Assembly (NCBI GenBank): GCA_025057315.1 | Contig: JANWXW010000154.1 | Span: forward strand, 62,001-126,000 | Source: Myxococcota bacterium | GTDB taxonomy: Bacteria > Myxococcota_A > Polyangia > Palsa-1104 > JAEUJZ01 | Direction of reading: 5' to 3' | DNA: 64,000 bases | The notes under the pieces: generated by a model | Told to the model about the DNA's origin: nothing | Database searches by the model: none | The model's input: only the letters and a program-made list of their open reading frames with translations | Translations under genes and position numbers: made by a program | In this document: one piece after another, positions 8,197 through 17,004 of the stretch | Numbering within the stretch: position 1 is the stretch's first letter | Layout of the letters: each line of letters begins with the position of its first letter

Positions 8197-9831
8197 ATGC
8201 GTACAATTCCCTCCTTCTCCCTTCTGTCCACAACCCTTGTTCTCTGCTGGAGCGCCTGTGGTCCAGATGCGTGGCTGGAGCCGCTAGTCAGCGACGATAC
8301 GCTGGCGACAGCGAGCAGCTCCACGGAACCCGACTTCATCTATGGAATCCATGACCCGGGCGGGGAGCACCTGATGGGTTCTCATCGCGGGTGGATCCTG
8401 TTCACGGTCCAGTGCTCCGATGCCCCGCGGGACTACCGGCCCTGGTCTTCGGCTGGCTACGGGGTGGTGGTCCGCCTCAACCATGGGTACGGGTCTGCGG
8501 GCACCCTGCCGCGTCAGGCCGAGTACCAGCAGTTTGCTGACCGCTGTGCCTCCTATGCCCGCCTGTCCCCTGGGGTGCACTATTGGATCGTCGGCAACGA
8601 GACGAACCTGCCGCGCGAGTGGCCAGGCAACATCGATGGTCGGCCGGAGACGGGCGAGCCGATCACCGTCGCCCGCTATGTGGATGCCTACCTGCGCACC
8701 TATGCCGCCATCAAGGCGGTCCGGCCGGAAGCGCGCATCATCCCGGCACCCGCCGGCACCTGGGCCCCGCCCTGGCCGGCACAGGGCCTGCCTGAGGGGT
8801 TTCTTGATTACTGGGTGCGCATCCTGCGTGCCATCGGGCCCCACCGCCTAGAGGGTCTAGCGCTGCATGCCTATACGCACGGCTGCGACCCGGCGCTCAT
8901 CACCAGCGAGCAGCGCATGAACCCGCCCTACGAGCGGATCCACTATCACTTCCGCGTCTACCGCGACTACATGGCGGCGATTCCCGCCGAGATGCGCACC
9001 AAGCCCGTGCTCATTACCGAGGCCAACCAGAACGTCGAGTGCGCCGCCGCAGGCCATCCGCCGCGGCCCACCTGGCCCGATGTCGACAGCGGCTGGGTCA
9101 GGGCTGCCTACCGCGAGATCGACGATTGGAATCGCACTGCAGCGCAGAAGATCCGCGCCCTCATCCTCTTCCGCTGGGAGATGGCATCCGAGGGAGAGTG
9201 GACCTACGGCATCTCCGAGCGTCCAGGTGTGCTGCGCGACTTCCAGCAGGCGGTGGCAGCCGGTTATCGCTGGCGCACTGGCGGCGGTGGTGGCGGTGGT
9301 GGCAACCACGCCGAGGTGCTGGCCTCTGAGAGCCAAGTGCCCCCTTCGCTGGCCCCCGGCGAGCGCCGTGAGGTCGTGGTGCGGGTGCGCAACCGCGGCG
9401 GCACGACGTGGCGGGCCGGCTCAGCTCACCGCCTTGGCGCAAGCCCGAGCAACACCGTGCCTTGGAGCGGGTTTGCCTGTGGCGGCTATACGAACGGCCT
9501 GACCGATGCGCGCGTGTTCCTGTGCCACGATGTTCCACCCGGCGCCACGCACGACTTCCGGTTCTCGCTAACCGGCAGCGGCGTCCTCGGGGTGCGCATG
9601 GTGCAAGATGGCGTCGAGTGGTTCGGCCCGGAGGCAACCTTCCGGATCAACGACGGCGGCGCAGCCTGCCCCTGCCGAAGCGGCATCGACAATTTCTGCC
9701 ACCACGGCCCACGTACGGCGGGCTGCCCGATGACCTTCCCCGGCGGCTACTGCGACCCCAATGGGGATGGCAGCTACGCGGACGCCGACTGGGTTCGAGG
9801 GTACACCGAGTACCATCAGCGCTGCCGTTGA
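8197..9831 (+). CDS. Lipoprotein: glycoside-hydrolase-like TIM barrel plus Ig-like domain
   Basis: The product is about 544 residues. The signal ends CWSAC, a plausible lipobox. Residues 45-370 resemble a clan-A glycoside hydrolase barrel, with a candidate acid/base Glu135 in GNETN and a candidate nucleophile Glu275 in LITEANQN. A run of nine glycines links this to an NBR1-type Ig-like domain (about 380-490, with VVVRVRNRGGTTWRAG). A C-terminal 50-residue module with seven cysteines (CPCRSGIDNFC to the final CR) ends the protein. The two catalytic glutamates and the next-domain order are read directly; the substrate is unknown, probably a cell-wall or environmental polysaccharide. No strong RBS is visible, so the start is uncertain (TTG 8179 is in frame). 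Confidence 0.78.
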   Translation: MRTIPSFSLLSTTLVLCWSACGPDAWLEPLVSDDTLATASSSTEPDFIYGIHDPGGEHLMGSHRGWILFTVQCSDAPRDYRPWSSAGYGVVVRLNHGYGSAGTLPRQAEYQQFADRCASYARLSPGVHYWIVGNETNLPREWPGNIDGRPETGEPITVARYVDAYLRTYAAIKAVRPEARIIPAPAGTWAPPWPAQGLPEGFLDYWVRILRAIGPHRLEGLALHAYTHGCDPALITSEQRMNPPYERIHYHFRVYRDYMAAIPAEMRTKPVLITEANQNVECAAAGHPPRPTWPDVDSGWVRAAYREIDDWNRTAAQKIRALILFRWEMASEGEWTYGISERPGVLRDFQQAVAAGYRWRTGGGGGGGGNHAEVLASESQVPPSLAPGERREVVVRVRNRGGTTWRAGSAHRLGASPSNTVPWSGFACGGYTNGLTDARVFLCHDVPPGATHDFRFSLTGSGVLGVRMVQDGVEWFGPEATFRINDGGAACPCRSGIDNFCHHGPRTAGCPMTFPGGYCDPNGDGSYADADWVRGYTEYHQRCR

Positions 9832-9840
9832 TCCCGCCTC

Positions 9841-9870
9841 GGCCCCAGGGATCAAGTGGTCCCTGGGGCC
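9841..9870 (+). terminator. Hairpin after the glycoside-hydrolase-like gene
   Basis: A perfect 11-bp inverted repeat (GGCCCCAGGGA / TCCCTGGGGCC) with an 8-base loop lies 9 bases after the stop codon at 9831. There is no T-run, so it may be an intrinsic terminator of the weak GC-rich kind or an mRNA-stabilising hairpin. Confidence 0.6.
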
Positions 9871-10003
9871 ACCTGATCGAGAAATTCCTGCGCAGAATGT
9901 TTCTTAACTCTGGCCTCCGATCGGCGAATGGGAGAGTGCTGGGAACGCCGATGAGCGGCAGCCCCAGATTAATTCCAATTCCCCATCGACGTGAGGTCAA
10001 CCC

Positions 10004-10828
10004 ATGCCACTGTCTATCTATAGCAACGTAGCTTCTCTGGACGCGCAGCTCCGCCTGAACCGCACCCAAACCAAGATTGCACACGGCATGGCCCAGCTCG
10101 CTTCGGGTCTGCGCATCGCGGAGTCCTACGACGACCCGGCAGGACTCGGCGTGAGCACGGCGTTCGAGGCACAGGTGCGCTCGTTCCAGCAGGCAGCCCG
10201 CAACACCAACGACGGCATCTCGATGTTGCAGACGGTAGACGGCGCCCTCGGCCAGATTCATAGTGCGCTGCAGCGGATGCGGGAGCTGGCCATCCAGTCC
10301 TCCAACGGCACCCTGGCCGACAGCGACCGCACCAACATCCAGACCGAGTTCGCGCAGCTCCAGGCCGAAATCGATCGCATCTCCGGCTCGACGCGGTTCG
10401 GCAGCATCCAGCTGCTCAATGCGGACACCATGATCACCCTCCAGGTCGGCTCGAACAACACCAGCGCGGACTCGATCGAGGTGTCCATTCAGCAGCAGGA
10501 CACGGCCGCCCTGCAGATCGACAGCCTGAAAGTGGATACGCAGGCCGAGGCCACCGCATCCATCGATGCGATCGATGCTGCCATTGCGCGCATCTCCTCT
10601 GAGCGGGCCACGCTGGGCGCGATGCAAAACCGGCTTCGCGTGGCGCTGGACAACGACCATGTCTTCGCCAAGAACCTGAGCGCCACCATCAGCCGCATCC
10701 GCGACCTCGACGTAGCGCAAGCCACGGCTGACCTGGCGCGAAACCAGGTGATGGCGCAGGCCGGCATCGCGGTGCTGGCGCAGGCAAACCAGACGCCGCA
10801 GATGACGCTGGCGCTGCTCCGGCTCTAG
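10004..10828 (+). CDS. fliC: Flagellin
   Basis: The 274-residue protein is a short flagellin keeping both conserved ends. The N-terminal D0/D1 has SIYSNVASLDAQLRLNRTQ, LASGLRIAESYDDPAGLG and NDGISMLQTVDGAL. The C-terminal D1/D0 has NRLRVALDN, ARIRDLD-like SRIRDLDVAQATADLARNQV and ends LALLRL. The variable D2/D3 domain is nearly absent. The canonical SAKDDAAGLAI is replaced by ESYDDPAGLGV, a divergent form. Flagellin is exported by the flagellar type III system and forms the filament. No other flagellar gene (fliD, fliS, flgK/L) is adjacent, so it is a stand-alone transcription unit bracketed by two hairpins. Confidence 0.93.
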   Translation: MPLSIYSNVASLDAQLRLNRTQTKIAHGMAQLASGLRIAESYDDPAGLGVSTAFEAQVRSFQQAARNTNDGISMLQTVDGALGQIHSALQRMRELAIQSSNGTLADSDRTNIQTEFAQLQAEIDRISGSTRFGSIQLLNADTMITLQVGSNNTSADSIEVSIQQQDTAALQIDSLKVDTQAEATASIDAIDAAIARISSERATLGAMQNRLRVALDNDHVFAKNLSATISRIRDLDVAQATADLARNQVMAQAGIAVLAQANQTPQMTLALLRL

Positions 10829-10854
10829 TCGCCTGCTCGTCCCTCGCAGCCAGA

Positions 10855-10900
10855 GGTCCTGGCGCTCCGCTGGAGACAAACCCGGCCGGGCGCCAGGACC
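10855..10900 (+). terminator. Hairpin after flagellin
   Basis: A perfect 11-bp inverted repeat, GGTCCTGGCGC (10855-10865) and GCGCCAGGACC (10890-10900), with a 24-base loop starts 27 bases past the flagellin stop. It is followed by a pyrimidine-rich stretch but no clear T-run. Likely an intrinsic terminator or 3' stabiliser. Confidence 0.55.
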
Positions 10901-10965
10901 CTGCCTTCCTCCACGTCCGAGCCGCGTCTTCCTTTTCTGCCCCCCCCTGCGGTAGAGTCTGCCCC

Positions 10966-11784
10966 ATGGCAGAGCGCGACAGCAGCGAGGGCTACAATGA
11001 CATCCTGTACCAGCAGCACGGCCAGGTGGCGACGATCACCTTAAATCGCCCCGAGCGACGCAACCCCATTGGCCCTCGCACCGTGGGCGAGCTGCTTCAT
11101 GCCCTCGGGCGCGCGCGCGACGAGGAGAGCGTGCGCGTGGTGGTGCTCACCGGCGCTGGCAAGTACTTCTCGGCCGGCGGTGACTTGAGTCAGATGGGGG
11201 GCGGTGGCTCGCCCCTGCAGAGTGGCGAGTCGGCCTTCACGCGCGCCGGCTCTTTTGTGGACCTGAACCTGATGCTGGTGGGTCGGGGAATCGGCAAGCC
11301 CACCGTGGCCCGGGTCAATGGGCCGGCCCTCGCCGGCGGGCTAGGCCTGGTGGTGGCATGCGATTTGGCCATCGCCAGCGATGAGGCCTTCTTCGCGACG
11401 CCGGAGATCAACGTCGGCCTCTGGCCGATGATGATCATGTCGACCCTGTTCCGCAACGTGCCCCGCAAGCGGGCCATGGAGCTCATCCTGACGGGAGAAC
11501 GAATTGATGCAGCCGAGGCGGCTCGCATTGGCATCATCAACCGCGCGGTGCCGGCAGACCGGCTCGATGCTGAGGTGGATGAGCTGTGCCAGAAGCTCAT
11601 TGCGAAGTCTCCGGCGGTCATGCGCCTCGGTCTCGATGCCTTCCACGCCATGCAAGATCTGCCCCTGGAGCCGGCACTGCGGTTCCTGGAGGAGCAGCTG
11701 GGGCGAGTGCTGCTGACCGAAGATGCCGCCGAGGGCTTGAGCGCGTTCCTGCAGAAGCGCCCCCCCGTGTGGCGGGGTCGCTGA
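10966..11784 (+). CDS. Enoyl-CoA hydratase/isomerase family protein
   Basis: The 272-residue protein has the crotonase fold. TLNRPERRNPIG near the N-terminus, the oxyanion-hole segment GKYFSAGGDLSQMGGG, and RVNGPALAGGLGLVVACDLAIAS are all typical, as is FFATPEINVGLWP with the usual glutamate. Members hydrate or isomerise acyl-CoA thioesters in fatty-acid or branched-chain amino-acid breakdown; the exact acyl-CoA is not evident. The methylglutaconyl-CoA-hydratase-like subgroup is one possibility. The permease gene begins 6 bases after its stop, so the two are probably cotranscribed. Confidence 0.9.
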   Translation: MAERDSSEGYNDILYQQHGQVATITLNRPERRNPIGPRTVGELLHALGRARDEESVRVVVLTGAGKYFSAGGDLSQMGGGGSPLQSGESAFTRAGSFVDLNLMLVGRGIGKPTVARVNGPALAGGLGLVVACDLAIASDEAFFATPEINVGLWPMMIMSTLFRNVPRKRAMELILTGERIDAAEAARIGIINRAVPADRLDAEVDELCQKLIAKSPAVMRLGLDAFHAMQDLPLEPALRFLEEQLGRVLLTEDAAEGLSAFLQKRPPVWRGR

Positions 11785-11789
11785 GCGGC

Positions 11790-13259
11790 ATGCCGCTGCG
11801 CTATCATCTGATCCCGACGGCCCACGAGCGACACATCGCCCGTCGTTACCTCTACCGGCACCGGCGCAGCCGGCTAGGGGTGGCAGTGACGGGAGTGCTG
11901 GCCCTGCTCGCTGCGGCGGCCCTGGGCCACTATTTTCTCCATCCGGCTGCGGTATCGCCGCTAAACGGGGGGGCAGCGATCCTGGGACTGCTGGCCTTTA
12001 TCGCTGCGCTGTTGCTCAACTTGTTTTCCGTGTTCAGCACCGTCGCCGTCGTGGGGGTGATGCTGGGCGTGGGCGCGCTCACGGTCGTCATGGCTGTCAC
12101 CTCCGGCTTCCAAGAGGAGATCCAGCAACGCGTCATCGGGGTGAACACCCACGTGCTGGTCCTCAAGTATGGAACCGACTTCCGCGAGTACGAGCGAGTG
12201 CTGGCCCAGGTGCTGGAGCACCCGCAGGTGGTTGCTGGCGCGCCCTTTGTCTTCAACGAGATGCTCATCGCCCGCGAGGGCGGTGCCTCGGCCGGTGTGC
12301 TGGTCAAGGGCATCGATGTGCGGCGGGCGGGCCGGGTCATCGACCTAGAGCGGCGACTGCTTCCAGGAGCCGGGGGGCAGCGACCCACGCTCGATATGCT
12401 CCTCGTCGAGCAGGTGCCGACCGACGGTGGGCCGCCCTTGCCCGGAGCCTTTTTGGGGCGGGAGCTGGCGCGCAGGCTCAAGGTCCAGGTGGGCGACCGC
12501 GTGCGGCTTGTCGCTCCGCTGCTGGGCATGGACGGCGCCTTCGTCGAGGGCAGAGAGGATGGGGGCCCCCCTGCAACGCCGCGGTCGCTGGAAGTTCGCG
12601 TGGCCGGCGTGTTCGCCGCTGGTTTTGACGAGTACGATCGGCGCCTGGTGTACGTGGACCTGGCCCGCGCCCAGCAGCTCGCTGGCCAGGGTGACGTGGT
12701 CACGGGAGTCGAGATGATCCTGCGCGATGCCGACCGAGCGCGCAAGGTGGCCCGCGAACTGGACTCGATCTTGGGCGGCGCGCCGTACCGCCTGCTGGAC
12801 TGGGAGGAGTTGAATCACAACCTGTTTACCGCGCTGGCGCTCCAAAAGGCGGTGCTGGGGCTCGTGCTGTTTCTCATCGTTGTCGTGGCAGCGTTCAACA
12901 TCGTGGCCAGCCTAACCATGATGGTCATCGACAAGACCCGCGAGGTGGCCATCCTGAAGGCCATGGGCATGCCATCGCTGTCGGTGGCTGCGGTGTTTCG
13001 TACAGCAGGTATGACCATCGGGCTGTGCGGCACGGCGCTGGGCATCGGCATGGGGCTGCTGGTGTGCGCCGTCGTCCGCCGCCTCGGCTACTTGCTTGAT
13101 GCGAAGGTGTACCTCATTGACCGGCTGCCGATCCGCATCTCCGTGCTGGAGGTCTGTGCCACGGCAGCGGTGACCCTGCTTATCTGCTTTGCCGCCACCT
13201 TGTATCCCTCTCTTCGCGCCGCGGCGCTGCCGCCGGCCGACGGGCTGCGCTATGAGTGA
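11790..13259 (+). CDS. LolC/LolE-like ABC transporter permease
   Basis: The product is 489 residues. The core is the lipoprotein-releasing permease architecture: a membrane helix followed by VMAVTSGFQEEIQQRVIGVNTHV, a large periplasmic domain, then three C-terminal helices with FNIVASLTMMVIDKTREVAILKAMGM, the FtsX/MacB/LolE signature. LolC/E with the LolD ATPase extracts lipoproteins from the inner membrane for LolA. It differs from textbook LolC/E (about 400 residues) by an N-terminal extension containing additional membrane helices (about residues 28-50 and 55-75). No ATPase is adjacent. Assignment to LolC/E rather than another FtsX-like permease is likely but not certain. Confidence 0.83.
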   Translation: MPLRYHLIPTAHERHIARRYLYRHRRSRLGVAVTGVLALLAAAALGHYFLHPAAVSPLNGGAAILGLLAFIAALLLNLFSVFSTVAVVGVMLGVGALTVVMAVTSGFQEEIQQRVIGVNTHVLVLKYGTDFREYERVLAQVLEHPQVVAGAPFVFNEMLIAREGGASAGVLVKGIDVRRAGRVIDLERRLLPGAGGQRPTLDMLLVEQVPTDGGPPLPGAFLGRELARRLKVQVGDRVRLVAPLLGMDGAFVEGREDGGPPATPRSLEVRVAGVFAAGFDEYDRRLVYVDLARAQQLAGQGDVVTGVEMILRDADRARKVARELDSILGGAPYRLLDWEELNHNLFTALALQKAVLGLVLFLIVVVAAFNIVASLTMMVIDKTREVAILKAMGMPSLSVAAVFRTAGMTIGLCGTALGIGMGLLVCAVVRRLGYLLDAKVYLIDRLPIRISVLEVCATAAVTLLICFAATLYPSLRAAALPPADGLRYE

Positions 13260-13263
13260 GGGC

Positions 13264-14676
13264 TCATAGCGAGGCGTTCAGGATCACGCTATAGGTTGCA
13301 TTGCTGTTGCCCACCACCACGTCAGCCAAGCCATCGCCGTTGACATCGCCGAGTGCCGCCGCGCTGGTATAGCCGCCCGATCTCTGGAAGCTGGCCTGGC
13401 TGAATCGGCCATCTCCCTGCCCAATGAGCACGCTGACCGCCTGCAGGTCGTAGCAGGGCGCGACCAGGTCTAGGCGGCGATCCCCGTTGATGTCACCCAG
13501 AAGCATGCCAAAGGGGGCGTTACCCACATACGGTTCACCCCTAAAGGCAAAGGTGCCATCTCCCTTGCCCAGCAGGATGGTGGCCGTGTTGCTGGCCCGA
13601 TTGGCCACCGCCAGGTCCAGCTTGCCGTCGCCATTCAGATCGCCCAGGGCGATGGCGTGCGGAGAGGCACCCGTGGGATACTCAGCACGGAGGTCCACAA
13701 AGCTGCCATCGCCGTTTCCAAGCAGCACGCTGACCTCGTTATGGCGGAAGGCGCTCACCACCAGGTCGTTGTGGCCGTCGCCATTCACGTCACCAGCAGC
13801 CAGGGCCCAGGGAGCAGCCGACAACCGCAGCGTGCGCCCCTCGAAGTGGCCTCCCCGCCGGGAGAGCAGAATGGAGAGGCTGACCCCCTCGGCGTTGGCC
13901 GTAACCAGGTCCTGGCGCCTGTCGCCGTCCAGGTCCGCCATGATCACAGAGGTGGGATAAGCCCCGGTGGGCAGCTCGAGCCGGCCACCGAATGTGCCGT
14001 CACCCCGGCCAAGATACAGGCTGATGGTGTTGCTGCGGGAGTTGGCCATGGCAATGTCCATCTGACCATCCCCGCTGACATCGCCAACGGCCAGGCCATA
14101 CAAGCCGCTGCCAGCGGGGTAGTCAGCTGAGTGAGCAAATGTGCCATCGCCTCGACCCAGAAGAACACTGACGGCGCTGCCCGCGCTGCGCACGCCGCGG
14201 GCCTCGAACGCCGCTAGCAGGTCTAGCCTCCCATCAGCGTTTACGTCAAGGAGTGTCATGCCAATGGGAGCCACGCCAAAAGGATAGTCACGATGGGAAA
14301 GAAACTGTACAACGCCGGCGAAGTAAGAGAGCACATCGTCGCGCACGGTGCTGCCCCCATCGGGATTGGTAAGCTGCACGGGAACGCGGCCAAGCACCCC
14401 CAGGCGCGTGGGGGAACGCACGCGCACCTCGCCGGGCGACAACCAGCCGACGCTGTCAACGGGAACTCCGGCGATAGCCACTTGGATGCGGGGGCTGAAG
14501 CCGTCGCCCCGAATGGTCAGGGTCTCACCCCCGGTGCTTGGCGCGGTCTCGGGATCCACGCTGATAAGCGTCGGGCCCGGGACCTGCGGGCGGGACGGTT
14601 TGGGCCGTGGAACATCCAGACCGGCCTCGCCCAAACAGCCCACTGCACAAAGGCTCACAAGAAGGCTGTGTCGCAT
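13264..14676 (-). CDS. FG-GAP/VCBS repeat lipoprotein with IPT/TIG domain
   Basis: The 470-residue lipoprotein has lipobox AVGC near residue 14. An IPT/TIG immunoglobulin-like domain (about residues 33-120; PTLISVDPETAPSTGGETLTI) precedes seven FG-GAP/VCBS blades, each with a calcium-binding loop of the DVNGDGxxD type (e.g. LDVNADGRLDLL, GDVSGDGQMDIAM, GDLNGDGKLDLAV). These form an integrin-alpha-like seven-bladed propeller on the cell surface. A related protein with the same domain order is encoded at 62199. The role (adhesion or extracellular matrix) is inference. It is convergent with the permease gene (4 bases between stops). Confidence 0.88.
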   Translation of the reverse strand: MRHSLLVSLCAVGCLGEAGLDVPRPKPSRPQVPGPTLISVDPETAPSTGGETLTIRGDGFSPRIQVAIAGVPVDSVGWLSPGEVRVRSPTRLGVLGRVPVQLTNPDGGSTVRDDVLSYFAGVVQFLSHRDYPFGVAPIGMTLLDVNADGRLDLLAAFEARGVRSAGSAVSVLLGRGDGTFAHSADYPAGSGLYGLAVGDVSGDGQMDIAMANSRSNTISLYLGRGDGTFGGRLELPTGAYPTSVIMADLDGDRRQDLVTANAEGVSLSILLSRRGGHFEGRTLRLSAAPWALAAGDVNGDGHNDLVVSAFRHNEVSVLLGNGDGSFVDLRAEYPTGASPHAIALGDLNGDGKLDLAVANRASNTATILLGKGDGTFAFRGEPYVGNAPFGMLLGDINGDRRLDLVAPCYDLQAVSVLIGQGDGRFSQASFQRSGGYTSAAALGDVNGDGLADVVVGNSNATYSVILNASL

Positions 14677-14834
14677 GGGTACCTGCCCTAGGACATGGTC
14701 CAGATCGAGTTCGTTTCCGCCTATCTATGGGCCTGCGGTACCACAGCGAAACATTTTTTACCAGGGTATGCCCAAGCGACACTTCTTTGCACACGGCATG
14801 CCTTGCGCCTGCGCCGTGCCCCCCCTGGCGAGGG

Positions 14835-15374
14835 TCAGGGCTTGATGTCGCGCGGACGCCGATCGCCGTCGCGAAGCCGGTCAGAGAAGCGCTCTCGCAG
14901 CAGGGGGCGCTTCTGCTCGGCTGCATCTCGGTTCGGCATCGCCTCCCGTCGTTCCTGGCGGGCCTCCCGCAGCTCCTGGCGGAGCTGGCGGAGCTCCCGG
15001 CCCTCTTCCCTGCGGAGCACCTCCCGGATTAAGGGCGGTTCCTGGCCGCGCAGGTTCTCCTCACTCGGGCGAGCCTGCTCCGCGGGCCGTGCCTCCGGCC
15101 GCGGACGAACCGCCTCAGGTTGCTCTCCAGGCCGCAGGAGGCGGTCCTCGCTCGACGGCAGCACCGGTCGCTGCCCGGCCTCGGTCCGTCCCGGTCGTGA
15201 GGTTGGCAGCGGCGGCGCCTTGCTCGGGTCGTCCACCACCGTCACGCGCAGGTAGGTGCGGATGGTGGGACGCGGCCCTTCGTTGCCTCTTTGCGCTGCC
15301 GCGTTCTCATCTGCGCGGGCGGCGGAGACCGGCAGCCAGAACGCCAGCGCGAGGGAAGTCAACCTGCTCCTCAT
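14835..15374 (-). CDS. Secreted Pro/Arg/Glu-rich protein, coupled to anti-sigma-like gene
   Basis: The product is 179 residues with a Sec signal peptide (cleavage after AARA, near residue 21). The middle is proline-rich and probably disordered; residues 110-160 are highly charged Arg/Glu heptad-like sequence (e.g. RELRQLRQELREARQERREA), predicted coiled coil. The ATG at 15374 overlaps the upstream stop by four bases (ATGA), with GGAGGTGG just upstream, so translation is coupled to the 15371 gene. A periplasmic sensor partner is plausible by analogy with stress-sensing anti-sigma operons, but no family is recognised. Confidence 0.75.
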   Translation of the reverse strand: MRSRLTSLALAFWLPVSAARADENAAAQRGNEGPRPTIRTYLRVTVVDDPSKAPPLPTSRPGRTEAGQRPVLPSSEDRLLRPGEQPEAVRPRPEARPAEQARPSEENLRGQEPPLIREVLRREEGRELRQLRQELREARQERREAMPNRDAAEQKRPLLRERFSDRLRDGDRRPRDIKP

Positions 15375-16066
15375 GAGGGCACCACCTCCAACAGCACATC
15401 GTGCGTGACCTCGACCCCGTCGCCGCGGGCGCGCGCGACAATCCGATAGCGTCCGGGTTTGCTGCCGCTGATGGCAAGCGGCACCGGATTGGAGCCGGGC
15501 GACAGCGAGCCGCTCCACTGCAGGGTCCTCTGGGCCACCGGTTTGCCATCGCTGATAAAGGCCAACTCCTGGGGCAGGGTCACCTCGAACTGCACGTTGT
15601 CAATCTCCATGTTCGAGACAAAATCGAGGTGGACCACGGCGATGCGACGGGATGGGACCTGGAACGGAGCCGCGACCTCGCCCACGGCTGGCTCGGGCAC
15701 ATTCCGCTGCCGGTCTACAGACACCATCGCAAGCACCACCGCGGCCGCCGCTGCGCTGGCCAGCATGCCCAGGCGGGGTGCGCTGTCCAGACGAAGCCGC
15801 TCCAGCAGTTCGGCGCATCGGGCAGACAGAGGACGCCGGGGAGGCGGCTCCGCCAGCAGCCGCTGGTGCAGCGCTGCCCTGAATCCGGCGGGCACTGCCT
15901 CCTGGCCAGCTCGCCGCAACAGGCTCACCGCCTCGGCGAGCTGTTCCAGACGCTCGGTGCAGGCGGGACACTGCTGCAGGTGCATCTCACACTGCTGTCG
16001 CCGTTGCGGTCCCAGCTCACCACCGGCCATCTCTGGCAGCCACTCTCTGATCTGAGCGCACTTCAT
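15371..16066 (-). CDS. Zinc-finger anti-sigma-factor-like membrane protein
   Basis: The product is 231 residues. The N-terminus carries the ZAS-type zinc-binding pattern H-x3-C-x2-C (CEMHLQQCPAC, about residues 26-36) seen in anti-sigma factors that bind ECF sigma factors. A single membrane helix lies near residues 99-118 (LGMLASAAAAAVVLAMVSV). A periplasmic beta-rich domain follows (VVHLDFVSNMEIDNVQFEV and later). In this class, a periplasmic signal releases the bound sigma. Unusually, no ECF sigma gene is adjacent: the upstream gene on the strand is a dehydrogenase. It may act on a distant sigma or have another role. Confidence 0.75.
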   Translation of the reverse strand: MKCAQIREWLPEMAGGELGPQRRQQCEMHLQQCPACTERLEQLAEAVSLLRRAGQEAVPAGFRAALHQRLLAEPPPRRPLSARCAELLERLRLDSAPRLGMLASAAAAAVVLAMVSVDRQRNVPEPAVGEVAAPFQVPSRRIAVVHLDFVSNMEIDNVQFEVTLPQELAFISDGKPVAQRTLQWSGSLSPGSNPVPLAISGSKPGRYRIVARARGDGVEVTHDVLLEVVPS

Positions 16067-16191
16067 GGCCCTTGGTTCTGGTCACAATCCTTAGCTACTG
16101 ACTATGAGACGATCTGTCCTCCCTCCAAGTTCCCTCTGTCCTCTCGTCCATGCCCCCCTAGTCTGGCAGCCCCTGGCAGTGGGAGCTCGGG

Positions 16192-16938
<747 letters not shown>

Positions 16939-17004
16939 GGTCTGCTCCTTATGCGCTCAGAGAGCAGATAGTTTTGCTCACAGCCAGCCCGTGTTTCAAG
17001 GACT

